This document shows, one piece after another, positions 36,666-44,964 of a stretch of 64,000 bases of DNA. The notes under the pieces are model-generated. The model did no database searches. It had not been told where the DNA came from and saw only the letters and a program-made list of their open reading frames with translations. Origin of the DNA: Pseudophaeobacter sp. EL27. GTDB taxonomy: Bacteria; Pseudomonadota; Alphaproteobacteria; Rhodobacterales; Rhodobacteraceae. The stretch lies in NCBI RefSeq assembly GCF_900313025.1, contig NZ_OMPQ01000004.1:61387-125386 (forward strand), given 5' to 3'. Every line of letters starts with the position of its first letter. Position 1 is the stretch's first letter. A program made the position numbers and the translations under genes.

Positions 36666-37880
36666 ATGGCTTTCACAACAACATTCAAGGCGATCCAGAC
36701 AGGGGCTGCGGCCTGTGCGATGACGGCGCTTGGCAGTATCGCGATGGCGGACAGTATTTCGCTGGGCGCGCCGATTCCGTTGACCGGGTATTTCGCTGCC
36801 GATGGCGAAACGATGGAGCAGGCGATCAATCTCGCCGTAGGTGAGATCAACGCAAAGGGCGGCTTGCTGGGGAGTGAGGTTGAGGTCGTGACCTTCGACA
36901 TCGGCGATCTGACCCCGGACAAGTTGGCCGCTGCTGCTGCTAATCTGATCGAACGCGAGGGCGTCAGCGCCCTGATCAACGGCTATGGCGGCATGGGGCC
37001 GGATATCCCGGCCTTCTGTCCTTATGGTATTCCCTATATCCACAATGACGCGGTTGCGGGCGTGATCGACCTGGCCGAACGGATGCGCTGCAATGCGATC
37101 TTTAACGCTTCAGATATCGACCTGAACTATGGCAAGGCCCAGTTCGACATGGTGTTGAACACTGGCTATGCGTTTGAAAACAATCGACTGGCCATCGTGC
37201 ATGGCGATTTTGAGTGGGACATCAACAACGCCAAATCCATGGCGGAAGCGGCAGAGGCTGCAGGCTGGGAAGTCGTTTACTTTCAGGAAGTGCCCTATGA
37301 CACCGTAGAATGGACCGGCATCCAAAGCCAGATCCGCGCCGCCGAGCCTGCGCTGATATATCTGGAAGCGCTGGAGCCTGCGGTGGCGACCACCTTCCTG
37401 TCCCAGTACAAGGAAAACCCCGCCGGTTCGGCGCTGCTGAACGTGGGTTATATCGGCGCGACAACCGGGCTGGATGACGTGATCCGGCAGGGCAATGCCG
37501 AAGGTCTGCTGTCTTTCACGCTGAATGCTCATCAGGACAATGCAGCAGGGAACGCCTTTGTGGAACGTTGGGAAACAGCCTATGGGTTTGAACCCTCTGT
37601 CAGCCTCGCGGCGGCGGTTTATGACATGGTTTACATGTGGGCCGCTGCGGTCGAGCAGGTGGGTGACGCGAGCGATCACTCCGCAGTCGCCGATGCGATC
37701 CGTTCGATGAAGTACGAAGGCCTTGTTGGGACTTTTGCCTTTAATGAGCGCAACTTCATCGACAATGGCTCGGATACTCAGCCGGCCCAGCTGTTCCAGG
37801 TGCAGAACGGTGAACGGGTGCGTATGGTCGTGGGTGATCAGAAGGTTGGCGACATCGTGACGCCTGCGTGGGTGCGCTAA
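36666..37880 (+). CDS. branched-chain-amino-acid-type ABC transporter substrate-binding protein
   Basis: A 404-aa periplasmic receptor of the LivK/urea-amide type (Peripla_BP_6). It has a signal peptide (about residues 1-28, ending AMA) and blocks typical of the family (LGAPIPLTGYFAADGETMEQ, then AEPALIYLEALEPAVATTF). It hands its ligand to the LivHMGF subunits encoded downstream. GGGAGGAACC precedes ATG 36666. The long divergence from leucine receptors and the linked amidase/DUF1989/amidohydrolase genes suggest an amide, ureide or aromatic ligand and not leucine. Confidence 0.9.
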   Translation: MAFTTTFKAIQTGAAACAMTALGSIAMADSISLGAPIPLTGYFAADGETMEQAINLAVGEINAKGGLLGSEVEVVTFDIGDLTPDKLAAAAANLIEREGVSALINGYGGMGPDIPAFCPYGIPYIHNDAVAGVIDLAERMRCNAIFNASDIDLNYGKAQFDMVLNTGYAFENNRLAIVHGDFEWDINNAKSMAEAAEAAGWEVVYFQEVPYDTVEWTGIQSQIRAAEPALIYLEALEPAVATTFLSQYKENPAGSALLNVGYIGATTGLDDVIRQGNAEGLLSFTLNAHQDNAAGNAFVERWETAYGFEPSVSLAAAVYDMVYMWAAAVEQVGDASDHSAVADAIRSMKYEGLVGTFAFNERNFIDNGSDTQPAQLFQVQNGERVRMVVGDQKVGDIVTPAWVR

Positions 37881-37975
37881 CGCCCTTTCCGGACCGGCTG
37901 CGCCCGCTGTTTCCCGGGAATGCAGCTGGTCCACTTCTCCTACATTCCAACTGACAGCATGAGGAGCGTCCACCA

Positions 37976-38704
37976 ATGACGCAAATGTCTCTGGAAAATG
38001 TCACCATGCAGTTCGGACCGTTCCGGGCGCTGACGGACATGTCCTTTCATATCGACCGGGGAGAGATCCTGGGCGTGGCGGGGCCGAACGGTGCCGGAAA
38101 ATCGACACTGATGAATGTCTGCACCGGGGGGCTGCGTGCCAGCTCCGGGCAGGTAATTTTCAACGGTTGCGACGTGACACGCTTCAAACGCCACGCGCGC
38201 TGTGGGTTGGGGATTGCGCAGACGTTCCAGATCCCCACGTTGCTGTCTTCGCTCACAGTAGGGGAAAACCTGCTGGCGGGGCAGATTTTCGGAGCCGAGG
38301 CGCGGGGAGAACCCACCGGAATTTCGATGGACGAGATACTGTTCCTGACCCAGCTGGAAAGCAGCCTGGAATTGGACGCCGCACTGGCCGACCTGTTGAC
38401 CCGCAAACGGATCATGCTGGGCGCGGCGCTAGCGACGGGGCCCGAGATCATTTTCATGGACGAACCCCTTGGCGGGCTGAACGCCGAGGAGATCGTGGAG
38501 TTCCTGCAGGTCATCCGTCACGTGCGCGAAGAGCTGGGGATCACCATCGTCATGGTTGAACATAAGACCCGCGCGCTGGCCGAAATCGCCGACAGGGTAC
38601 TGATCATCAACTTTGGCGAATTTGTCATGCTCGACACCCCGCAGGTGGTGCTGAACGATGACCATGTGGTCGAGATCTATCTGGGAAAGAAACACGATGC
38701 TTGA
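37976..38704 (+). CDS. livG: ABC transporter ATP-binding protein (LivG type)
   Basis: A 242-aa ATPase of the branched-chain amino-acid type importer. It has Walker A GPNGAGKST (about residues 37-45), a Q-loop near AQTFQIP, and Walker B IIFMDEPLGGLN (about residues 158-169). The usual LSGG signature is absent or altered: the region where it should lie (DLLTRKRIMLGAALA) has no LSGGQ, which is unusual for LivG. Its stop overlaps the livF start by 8 bp. It pairs with the second ATPase and the two permeases downstream. Confidence 0.9.
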   Translation: MTQMSLENVTMQFGPFRALTDMSFHIDRGEILGVAGPNGAGKSTLMNVCTGGLRASSGQVIFNGCDVTRFKRHARCGLGIAQTFQIPTLLSSLTVGENLLAGQIFGAEARGEPTGISMDEILFLTQLESSLELDAALADLLTRKRIMLGAALATGPEIIFMDEPLGGLNAEEIVEFLQVIRHVREELGITIVMVEHKTRALAEIADRVLIINFGEFVMLDTPQVVLNDDHVVEIYLGKKHDA

Positions 38705-39371
38705 GGTCGAAGGGATCAACGCCCTTTACGGCGATTTTCACGTGCTGCATGACGCCTCGCTGTCTGTGAACAAGGGGGAGTTGGTTGCCGTCGTAGGCGC
38801 CAATGGTCACGGCAAGAGCACGCTGTTAAAGGCGATTTGCGGGCTGACGCCGGTCAAATCCGGAGTAATTCGGTTTGGCGGCGGGGATACGGCAGGCCTG
38901 AAGGCGCCGCAACTGGTGGGGCAGGGGTTGGTCTACGTGGCCGAAGATCGCCGCCTATTTCCCGATATGACAGTGCTCGAAAACCTGCTGCTTGGGGCCT
39001 ATCTGCCCGCCGCACGCGCGGCGGAGAAACATAATCTCAACCGGGTGTTTTCGCTTTATCCGCGTTTGGCAGAGCGACGCAATCAGCTGTGCCGGTCGCT
39101 GTCCGGGGGCGAGGCGCAGATGGTCGCGCTGGGGCGCGGGCTGATGTCTGATCCGACCTTGCTGGCGATTGACGAACCCTCGCTAGGTCTCGCTCCGAAC
39201 CTGACCGAAACCATGCTGCAGACTGTGTCGCAGCTGAACAAGGACGGGCTAACGGTGCTGATCGTTGAACAGAGTCTGGCGCTGCTCAACGGTATGATCG
39301 ACCGGGTCTATTCCATCGAAGAAGGCGTGCTGCGCGAAACCGACACCGACAACATGCAGGAGGTCCTATGA
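38697..39371 (+). CDS. livF: ABC transporter ATP-binding protein (LivF type)
   Basis: A 224-aa second ATPase of the Liv-type importer. It has Walker A GANGHGKST (about residues 34-42), signature LSGGEAQMVALGRG (about 135-148) and Walker B LLAIDEPSLGLAP (about 155-167). It forms a heterodimer with LivG that powers the LivHM channel. ATG 38697 fits the family start (MLEVEGINALYGDFHVLHD) and overlaps livG by 8 bp; the permease gene overlaps its stop by 4 bp. Confidence 0.93.
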   Translation: MLEVEGINALYGDFHVLHDASLSVNKGELVAVVGANGHGKSTLLKAICGLTPVKSGVIRFGGGDTAGLKAPQLVGQGLVYVAEDRRLFPDMTVLENLLLGAYLPAARAAEKHNLNRVFSLYPRLAERRNQLCRSLSGGEAQMVALGRGLMSDPTLLAIDEPSLGLAPNLTETMLQTVSQLNKDGLTVLIVEQSLALLNGMIDRVYSIEEGVLRETDTDNMQEVL

Positions 39372-40240
39372 CCCAGATCCTGGAAATCCTGATCAGCGGC
39401 ATCACCCAGGGCGCCGTCTACTGCGTGGTCGCGGTGGGGCTGTCGCTGGTCTATGGCGCGTCGCGCATTTTGAACTTTGCCCATGGCTCGCTTTACTCGC
39501 TGGGCGGGTTCCTGGCCTGGTATCTGGTGGCGGACGGTCCCGGCCTACCGCTGTGGCTGGCGGTTTTGCTGGTGCTGCCGGTGCTGGCGCTGACCGGCAT
39601 CGGGATCGAACGCGCCATCATCCGCCCCCTGCGCGGATCCGAAAACTGGAAGATCAACACGATCATGGTCACGCTTGGTCTCGCCTTTATCATCGAAAAC
39701 GGGCTGCAACTGGTGTTCGGCCCCGGCACTCGAACCATCGCCCCCTTTGTCGAAGGCACGCTGAGCGTCGGCGGCATTACCATTACTTGGTACAAGCTGT
39801 CGATCTTTGTGATCTCGCTGGCGTTGGTCGGCGCGCTTGAATTCTTCCTGTCCTCGACCCGCTATGGTCAGGCTGTACGTGCGGTCAGTCAGGACATGCA
39901 GGGCGCCAACCAGGTGGGGATCAACGTCAATCAGATCTTTGGCCTGACATTCGCCCTGTCGGTGGTGCTGACCGGCATCGCAGGCATCCTGCTGGCGCCG
40001 GTGTTTCTTGTGTCGCCGCTAGGGGGGTGGGGGCCCTTCCTCAAGGCGTTTGTCATCGTGGTTCTGGGTGGTCTGGGCAGCACCAAAGGCGCCTTTGTTG
40101 CGGCCTTCATCCTCGCAGTGCTCGAGGCCTTCGTCATTTTCTATATCGGCCCAAGCTGGGCCATGCCGGCCTGGCTGCTGATGCTGATCATCGTGCTGAT
40201 GATCCGCCCCAAAGGCCTGTTCGGCGTGTGGGAGAACTGA
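39368..40240 (+). CDS. livH: branched-chain-type ABC transporter permease (LivH type)
   Basis: A 290-aa inner-membrane permease with about eight hydrophobic helices. It has the LivH-family start (ISGITQGAVYCVVAVGLSL) and the FVIVVLGGLGSTKGAFVAAF stretch near residue 225. With LivM it forms the channel of the importer whose receptor is at 36666. Overlaps of 4 bp with livF and a 1-bp gap to livM indicate a single transcript. Confidence 0.92.
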   Translation: MTQILEILISGITQGAVYCVVAVGLSLVYGASRILNFAHGSLYSLGGFLAWYLVADGPGLPLWLAVLLVLPVLALTGIGIERAIIRPLRGSENWKINTIMVTLGLAFIIENGLQLVFGPGTRTIAPFVEGTLSVGGITITWYKLSIFVISLALVGALEFFLSSTRYGQAVRAVSQDMQGANQVGINVNQIFGLTFALSVVLTGIAGILLAPVFLVSPLGGWGPFLKAFVIVVLGGLGSTKGAFVAAFILAVLEAFVIFYIGPSWAMPAWLLMLIIVLMIRPKGLFGVWEN

Positions 40241-40241
40241 G

Positions 40242-41243
40242 ATGTCATTAGGCAAATCCAAATCCAAATCCGCAACTCCGCTGATCGCGTCGGTCTTCAC
40301 CGGTGTCGGACTGAAACAGCAATCACTGGTCTACTGGTTGGTGATCGCCGCGCTGGCCCTTGTCGGCGGGCTGATCGGAGACAGCTATATCCGCCATATC
40401 TTTATCCTGGTGTTCATCTGGTGCGTGGTGATCGCCAGCTGGGACCTGATCCTGGGGTACGCGGGGGTCTTTAACTACGCGCAGTTGGTGTTCTTTACAT
40501 TCGGCGCCTACGGATCGGGGATGTTGTCGATCTATGCCGGGCTGACTCCGCTGCTGGCCATTCTGGCGGCGGCTGGCATAGGCGCGGTGATTGGGGTGGT
40601 GATTGCAATGCCGAGTCTGCGGCTAAAGGGCGAATATGTGGCGCTGTTCACATTCGCCGTGCATCTGGCGTTGCCGCCGTTGATCCAGCAGGGCAGGGCC
40701 ATTGGCATGGGCGGCAATACCGGGCTGCTTGGCATCCCCTGGCTGAACCTCTTTGGCTATCAGGTGTCGCCGATTGACAAGCTGACATGGTACTGGGTGT
40801 CACTGACGATCGGGGCTGTCTGCGTCTACCTGATCTATTTCGTGATCCTGCGCGGACGGATGGGGCTTGCGTTCATTGCGATGCGGGACGCCGACACGTT
40901 CGCGCAGGCCATCGGCGTGAATGAATATCGATACAAACTGTTGGCGTTTGTCGCCTCTGCAGTGTTCACCGCCGTGGCGGGCGGGGTGTATGCCCATTAC
41001 ACTGGCGTGGTGACGCCAAGGGTGTTGGGGACCGAATTCTTTCTGATGGCGATGGTGATGCTGGCCATAGGGGGCATGGGTCGGTTTCCCGGTGCGGTGC
41101 TGGGGGTGTTCATCGTGGTGATCGGGAACGAGCTGTTGCGCAGTTTCGACGACTATCGCTTGTTGCTGCTGGGCATGGCCGTGGTGCTGACGGTGATTTT
41201 TCTGCCGCATGGCATGGCCGGGTTGTTCCGCAAGCGCGGCTGA
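40242..41243 (+). CDS. livM: branched-chain-type ABC transporter permease (LivM type)
   Basis: A 333-aa permease with about eight to ten hydrophobic helices and the LivM-family blocks WDLILGYAGVFNYAQLVFF (about residues 67-85) and GGMGRFPGAVLGVFI. The first 20 or so residues are a positively charged tail (KSKSKSATPL). It starts at 40242, 1 bp after the livH stop. A hairpin at 41268-41293 ends this operon and the convergent HxlR gene. Confidence 0.92.
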   Translation: MSLGKSKSKSATPLIASVFTGVGLKQQSLVYWLVIAALALVGGLIGDSYIRHIFILVFIWCVVIASWDLILGYAGVFNYAQLVFFTFGAYGSGMLSIYAGLTPLLAILAAAGIGAVIGVVIAMPSLRLKGEYVALFTFAVHLALPPLIQQGRAIGMGGNTGLLGIPWLNLFGYQVSPIDKLTWYWVSLTIGAVCVYLIYFVILRGRMGLAFIAMRDADTFAQAIGVNEYRYKLLAFVASAVFTAVAGGVYAHYTGVVTPRVLGTEFFLMAMVMLAIGGMGRFPGAVLGVFIVVIGNELLRSFDDYRLLLLGMAVVLTVIFLPHGMAGLFRKRG

Positions 41244-41267
41244 GTTCACGCCGGTATGAAATCAGAC

Positions 41268-41293
41268 GGCTGATCCCCTGACCGGGGTCAGCC
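41268..41293. terminator. hairpin between livM and hxlR-type gene
   Basis: GGCTGATCCCC pairs with GGGGTCAGCC around TGACC. The hairpin lies between the livM stop and the convergent HxlR gene, whose last codons it includes. There is no clear T run. Confidence 0.55.
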
Positions 41294-41626
41294 GTAATTG
41301 CGTTCGACCCAGCGGTCCAGCTGGGCCACGACTTCGCGCAGGGAATAGCCCTTTGGGGTCAACCCGTATTCCACGTGCGGTGGGAACTTGCGGTATTCGG
41401 CGCGTTCAACCAGGCCAAGATCCTGCAGATCGCCGAGAACGTCGCCCATCACCTTTTTCGATATCCCTTCCATCCGGTTGCGCAGCTCGGTTGCCCGCAG
41501 TGGGCGCTCACCCAGAACATCCACAGTCAGCAGCGCCCATTTATTCGAGATCCGCGACAGGAACAGACGAGAGGGGCAGGTCGCGGCAAAGACGTTGCCG
41601 GTCTGGAAGTCTTCATGTCGGGTCAT
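41288..41626 (-). CDS. HxlR family transcriptional regulator
   Basis: A 112-aa winged-helix protein of the HxlR/MarR-like group. It has the family pattern CPSRLFLSRISNKWALLTVD (about residues 17-36), the helix LRATELRNRMEGISKKVMGD, and the wing HVEYGLTPKGYSL. Many HxlR proteins sense aldehydes or quinones through the N-terminal Cys, which is C17 here. It faces the Liv operon convergently and diverges from the amidase at 41892, so the amidase or the catabolic genes are its likely targets. ATG at 41626 is chosen; the open frame upstream is spurious. Confidence 0.87.
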   Translation of the reverse strand: MTRHEDFQTGNVFAATCPSRLFLSRISNKWALLTVDVLGERPLRATELRNRMEGISKKVMGDVLGDLQDLGLVERAEYRKFPPHVEYGLTPKGYSLREVVAQLDRWVERNYG

Positions 41627-41891
41627 GGGGCGGCCTTTCGCATGGGCTGAGGGTCCGGGCCAGTTTATGGGCCGGGGCCGGAAGGACAAAGCCCCCTCGC
41701 TGTTTCGTGAAGCGGAAGGGGCAGTTTTCCTATAACTATATGTACTAAAAACCGTTTTCCAACACAGCGCCATCTTCACGCGTGGGCTGAGCTTTTCTCA
41801 GTTGCTGGAATCCGGCAGACGGCGATCCTGTGGTTAGAACCGAGCGTCCCGCCAGACCGGGCGCCATTGACCCAACAGGAAAGTATGTACC

Positions 41892-43364
41892 GTGACTGAT
41901 CTAGCCCGACTCAGCGCCACCGAAACCGCGCTTGCCATCCGCGAACGCCGGGTCTCTGCGACCGAGGTGATGCAAGCCGCAATCAAACGGATCGAGGCGG
42001 CGGACCCCAAACTGAACGCCTTTGTGTTCACCGCCTTTGACGAGGCGCTGGGAGAGGCAAAAAAAGCAGACCAGGCCGTGGCGCGCGGCGATGCGCTGGG
42101 ACCGCTGCATGGCGTGCCAACAGCGATGAAGGATCTGTTTGATTTCAAGCCCGGCTGGCCCAGTACCCTTGGCGGCATCCCGCAGCTAAAGGAAAACATC
42201 GCCGACATGAAATGCGGCTTTGTAGAAAGCATGGAGGCTGCTGGCGCGATCTTTGTCGGCAAAACCAACAGCCCCGCCATGGGCTATCGCGGCACCACCG
42301 ACAACGCAGCCTTTGGTCCGACCGGCAACCCGTTTGACCCCACGCGCAATGCCGGTGGGTCATCGGGCGGATCGGCAGCGGCTGTGGCTTCTGGCATGTT
42401 GCCAGTGGCCGAAGGCACCGATGGCGGCGGGTCTATCCGTATCCCGGCGGCTTGGACCAACACGGTTGGCTATCGCGCCTCGGCCGGGCGTACGCCCCTA
42501 CTGGTACGGCCCAATGCTTTTGCCAATACACTGCCCTATATCTTTGAAGGCACCATTACTCGCACTGTTGAGGATGCCATTGTCAGCCTTGGGGTTCTGC
42601 AGGGTGCACATCCGGGCGATCCAAACTGTCACAACATGCTCAATGACTTCGCGGATGCCGGCCTGCGCGGAGTTAAGGGGATGAAGATCGGTTTCAGCCC
42701 GAACCTCGATGTTTTTCCAGTTGAAGGCGAGATTACTGATGTCGTGGCCGATGCAGTGAAAGTCTTCGAACAGGCAGGCGCCGAGGTTGAAGAGATCAAG
42801 ATCGGCCTGACCCGGGATCAGCGCGAATACAGCGATATCTGGTGTCGCCTGTTCGTGCCGATCATGCGCCACAGCTTTGCCGCGATCAAAGAGAGTGGTC
42901 TGGATCTGCTGTCTGACGAACACCGTCATGGCCTCGCCCCTGATCTGCTGGACTGGGTTGAACGTGTAGGCCCGGATTACAGCGCCGATGATCTCTATCG
43001 AGATCTGTCGGTGCGTTCCGAAGTGTTCGACGCCTATCAGGCGACTTTCTCCAAATACGATCTGATCGTGTCGCCGACAGTGACGGCAATGCCGGTCAAG
43101 AACGCCACGGACGGAAATACCAAAGGCCCCAGCGAGATCAATGGTGTTGCTATCGATCCACTGATCGGTTGGTGTCCAACTTTCCTGACCAATTTTACTG
43201 GTCATCCTTCGGTATCGGTACCTGCGGGCTTGGGCGCATCAGGCTTGCCGGTTGGTCTGCATATAGCGGGGCGCCGTCAGGCTGATGGTGATGTTCTGGC
43301 GGCGGCGGCTGCCTTCGAGCGTTTGCGCCCATGGGTGCAGCATTACGACCGCATCTCACTCTAA
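41892..43364 (+). CDS. amidase signature family hydrolase
   Basis: A 490-aa amidase with the complete Ser-cisSer-Lys triad: Lys in TAMKDLFDFK (about residue 79), the Ser loop NAGGSSGGSAAA (about 155-166) and the nucleophile in GTDGGGSIRIPAA (about 176-188). It shows normal family length. It starts with GTG at 41892 (TDLARLSATETALAIRERRV follows). It is the first gene of a plus-strand series leading to a small secreted protein and a sugar-type importer, so it may act on the imported compound. It is a distinct paralogue of the 429-aa amidase at 29839. Confidence 0.9.
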   Translation: MTDLARLSATETALAIRERRVSATEVMQAAIKRIEAADPKLNAFVFTAFDEALGEAKKADQAVARGDALGPLHGVPTAMKDLFDFKPGWPSTLGGIPQLKENIADMKCGFVESMEAAGAIFVGKTNSPAMGYRGTTDNAAFGPTGNPFDPTRNAGGSSGGSAAAVASGMLPVAEGTDGGGSIRIPAAWTNTVGYRASAGRTPLLVRPNAFANTLPYIFEGTITRTVEDAIVSLGVLQGAHPGDPNCHNMLNDFADAGLRGVKGMKIGFSPNLDVFPVEGEITDVVADAVKVFEQAGAEVEEIKIGLTRDQREYSDIWCRLFVPIMRHSFAAIKESGLDLLSDEHRHGLAPDLLDWVERVGPDYSADDLYRDLSVRSEVFDAYQATFSKYDLIVSPTVTAMPVKNATDGNTKGPSEINGVAIDPLIGWCPTFLTNFTGHPSVSVPAGLGASGLPVGLHIAGRRQADGDVLAAAAAFERLRPWVQHYDRISL

Positions 43365-43451
43365 CACAATTGAACCTCCCCAATCGGCGCCTTGCCCGCC
43401 CAGCGTTGCTGGGCGCCGGTCACCTATTTCCAATCCAACAGGAGAAAAACG

Positions 43452-43838
43452 ATGAAATCCACCTTGAAAACTCTTGCACTCTCAGCGGCTTTGCTCGTTG
43501 GTGCTGCAACCTCTAGCTTTGCTGATGAACGCCCGATTACCGACGCAGTGATCGTTGAATATCTGGAGTTCAACCTGGTTGATGGTTCAAACTCGGATGA
43601 ATTCCTGCGTGAAACCCTGGCTATGGACGAGGTACTGGAAGGTTACGACGGATTTGTTGCCCGCCATTTGGCGCGCAACACCGATGGGTCCTGGGTCGAG
43701 GTTGTCTACTGGACCTCGCTGGAAACCGCCGAAGCCGCGCTGCCCCGCTTTGTCGAAGATCCGCGCACCAAAGGTTTCCTTGCGTTGGTCGATGGGGATT
43801 CGCTGTCGGTGAAATACTCCAACGTCTTTGAATTCTGA
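43452..43838 (+). CDS. small secreted dimeric alpha/beta-barrel (ABM-like) protein, paralogue 1
   Basis: A 128-aa exported protein with signal peptide about residues 1-24 (ending SFA), followed by a ferredoxin-like domain resembling antibiotic-biosynthesis-monooxygenase (ABM) and related dimeric barrels. The conserved core DGFVARHLARNTDGSWVEVV (about residues 64-83), then YWTSLETAEAAL and the FVEDPRTKGFLALVDGDS stretch are nearly repeated in a second gene at 53485. Such proteins are cofactorless oxygenases, isomerases or heme-binding proteins; none of those roles is proven here. A GGAG ribosome site precedes ATG 43452. A hairpin lies just after it. Confidence 0.78.
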   Translation: MKSTLKTLALSAALLVGAATSSFADERPITDAVIVEYLEFNLVDGSNSDEFLRETLAMDEVLEGYDGFVARHLARNTDGSWVEVVYWTSLETAEAALPRFVEDPRTKGFLALVDGDSLSVKYSNVFEF

Positions 43839-43844
43839 TGACCC

Positions 43845-43875
43845 GGTAGGGGCTGCCTCTGCGGTAGCCCCTACC
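43845..43875. terminator. hairpin after the first secreted barrel protein
   Basis: GGTAGGGGCT pairs with AGCCCCTACC around an 11-nt loop. No strong T run follows. It may attenuate or stabilise transcripts entering the importer genes. Confidence 0.5.
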
Positions 43876-43933
43876 CACCCATACTAACCGCGAAAACGCG
43901 GACCTCTTCCAACAGATCAACAGGGATGAACCC

Positions 43934-44938
43934 ATGAAGAAACTTACCAAATCACTGGCGCTGACCATGGCGATGGCCATAGGAGCGGGCGCGCAAGCCG
44001 CCGACATCAAGGACGTGACTATCGATCAGATTCGCGCTGCTGCATCGGATACCTGCGCCGATGGCAAGACCTATCAGGTTGCCTACAGCCATTCGGTGTC
44101 CGAGGTCGCCATCGTCAAGCAGGTGCGACGGTTCGCGGATGAGCGCGCCGCCCAGCTAGGCTGCGTGACCGTGCTGCATGACAACACCCAGGCCAACAAT
44201 CTGGAACAGCAGATAAACGCAATCCAGGGTTGGATTACCCTAGGCGTGGATGCCATTGTCGTGCTGCCGGTCGAACCTACAGCTTTGCAGCCGCTGCAGC
44301 GCCAGGCCCAGGCGCAGGGGGTCAAGTGGTTGACCTATCTGGGTAAAATGGACGGGTCGGACGGCTTTGTCGGCTTTGACCACGCACAATCTGGCCAGAT
44401 CATTGCACAGGCCGCCGTAGACTGGGCCAAGGCCAATGACGTCACTAACGCCAAGGCGCTGGTAACCACACTGACGCCGCTGCCTTCGCTTAGCCCGCGC
44501 TGGACCGAAGTCACCCGGATCTTTGCCGAAAACGGCATCACGGTTGTGTCCGAACAGGACGCCGCTGACCAGACCAATGGGTTGCGCGTAGCGGAAACCG
44601 TGATGCAGCAGCATCCGGGCCTCGACATTATCATCGGCATGGCGGACGACGCCGCTGTGGGCGCGCTGCGTGCGATCCGTCTGACGGGCGCCAATCCAGA
44701 CACGATGTTCGTAGGCGGTCAGGACGGCTCGCTCGAAGGGTTGAGCGCGGTGAATGACGGCGGCGCCTATCGGGCATCAGCTGCGATCCTGATCAACGAA
44801 TTAGGCGCCAATATCGTCGATCTGGCATTGAACGCGGTGCGCAACGTTGAACCCAGCTTTGCCTACACGCCGACGGTTCTGGCCAGCAAGGCTGATCAAC
44901 CGCTGCTGGACAAGCTGCTATCCAACTACGCCAACTGA
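43934..44938 (+). CDS. ribose-type ABC transporter substrate-binding protein
   Basis: A 334-aa periplasmic receptor of the RbsB/LacI-type (Peripla_BP_4) family. It has a signal peptide (about residues 1-22, ending AQA) and blocks such as QINAIQGWITLGVDAIVVLP (about 95-114) and AQTDGLR-like VAETVMQQHPGLDIIIGM. It serves the ATPase and permease genes that follow. Its ligand is uncertain, as receptors of this type bind sugars, sugar alcohols, autoinducer-2 and some other polar solutes. It stands 95 bp after the secreted barrel gene, with a hairpin between. Confidence 0.9.
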   Translation: MKKLTKSLALTMAMAIGAGAQAADIKDVTIDQIRAAASDTCADGKTYQVAYSHSVSEVAIVKQVRRFADERAAQLGCVTVLHDNTQANNLEQQINAIQGWITLGVDAIVVLPVEPTALQPLQRQAQAQGVKWLTYLGKMDGSDGFVGFDHAQSGQIIAQAAVDWAKANDVTNAKALVTTLTPLPSLSPRWTEVTRIFAENGITVVSEQDAADQTNGLRVAETVMQQHPGLDIIIGMADDAAVGALRAIRLTGANPDTMFVGGQDGSLEGLSAVNDGGAYRASAAILINELGANIVDLALNAVRNVEPSFAYTPTVLASKADQPLLDKLLSNYAN

Positions 44939-44964
44939 TGGCATCCCCGACAAGGAGCGAAAAA

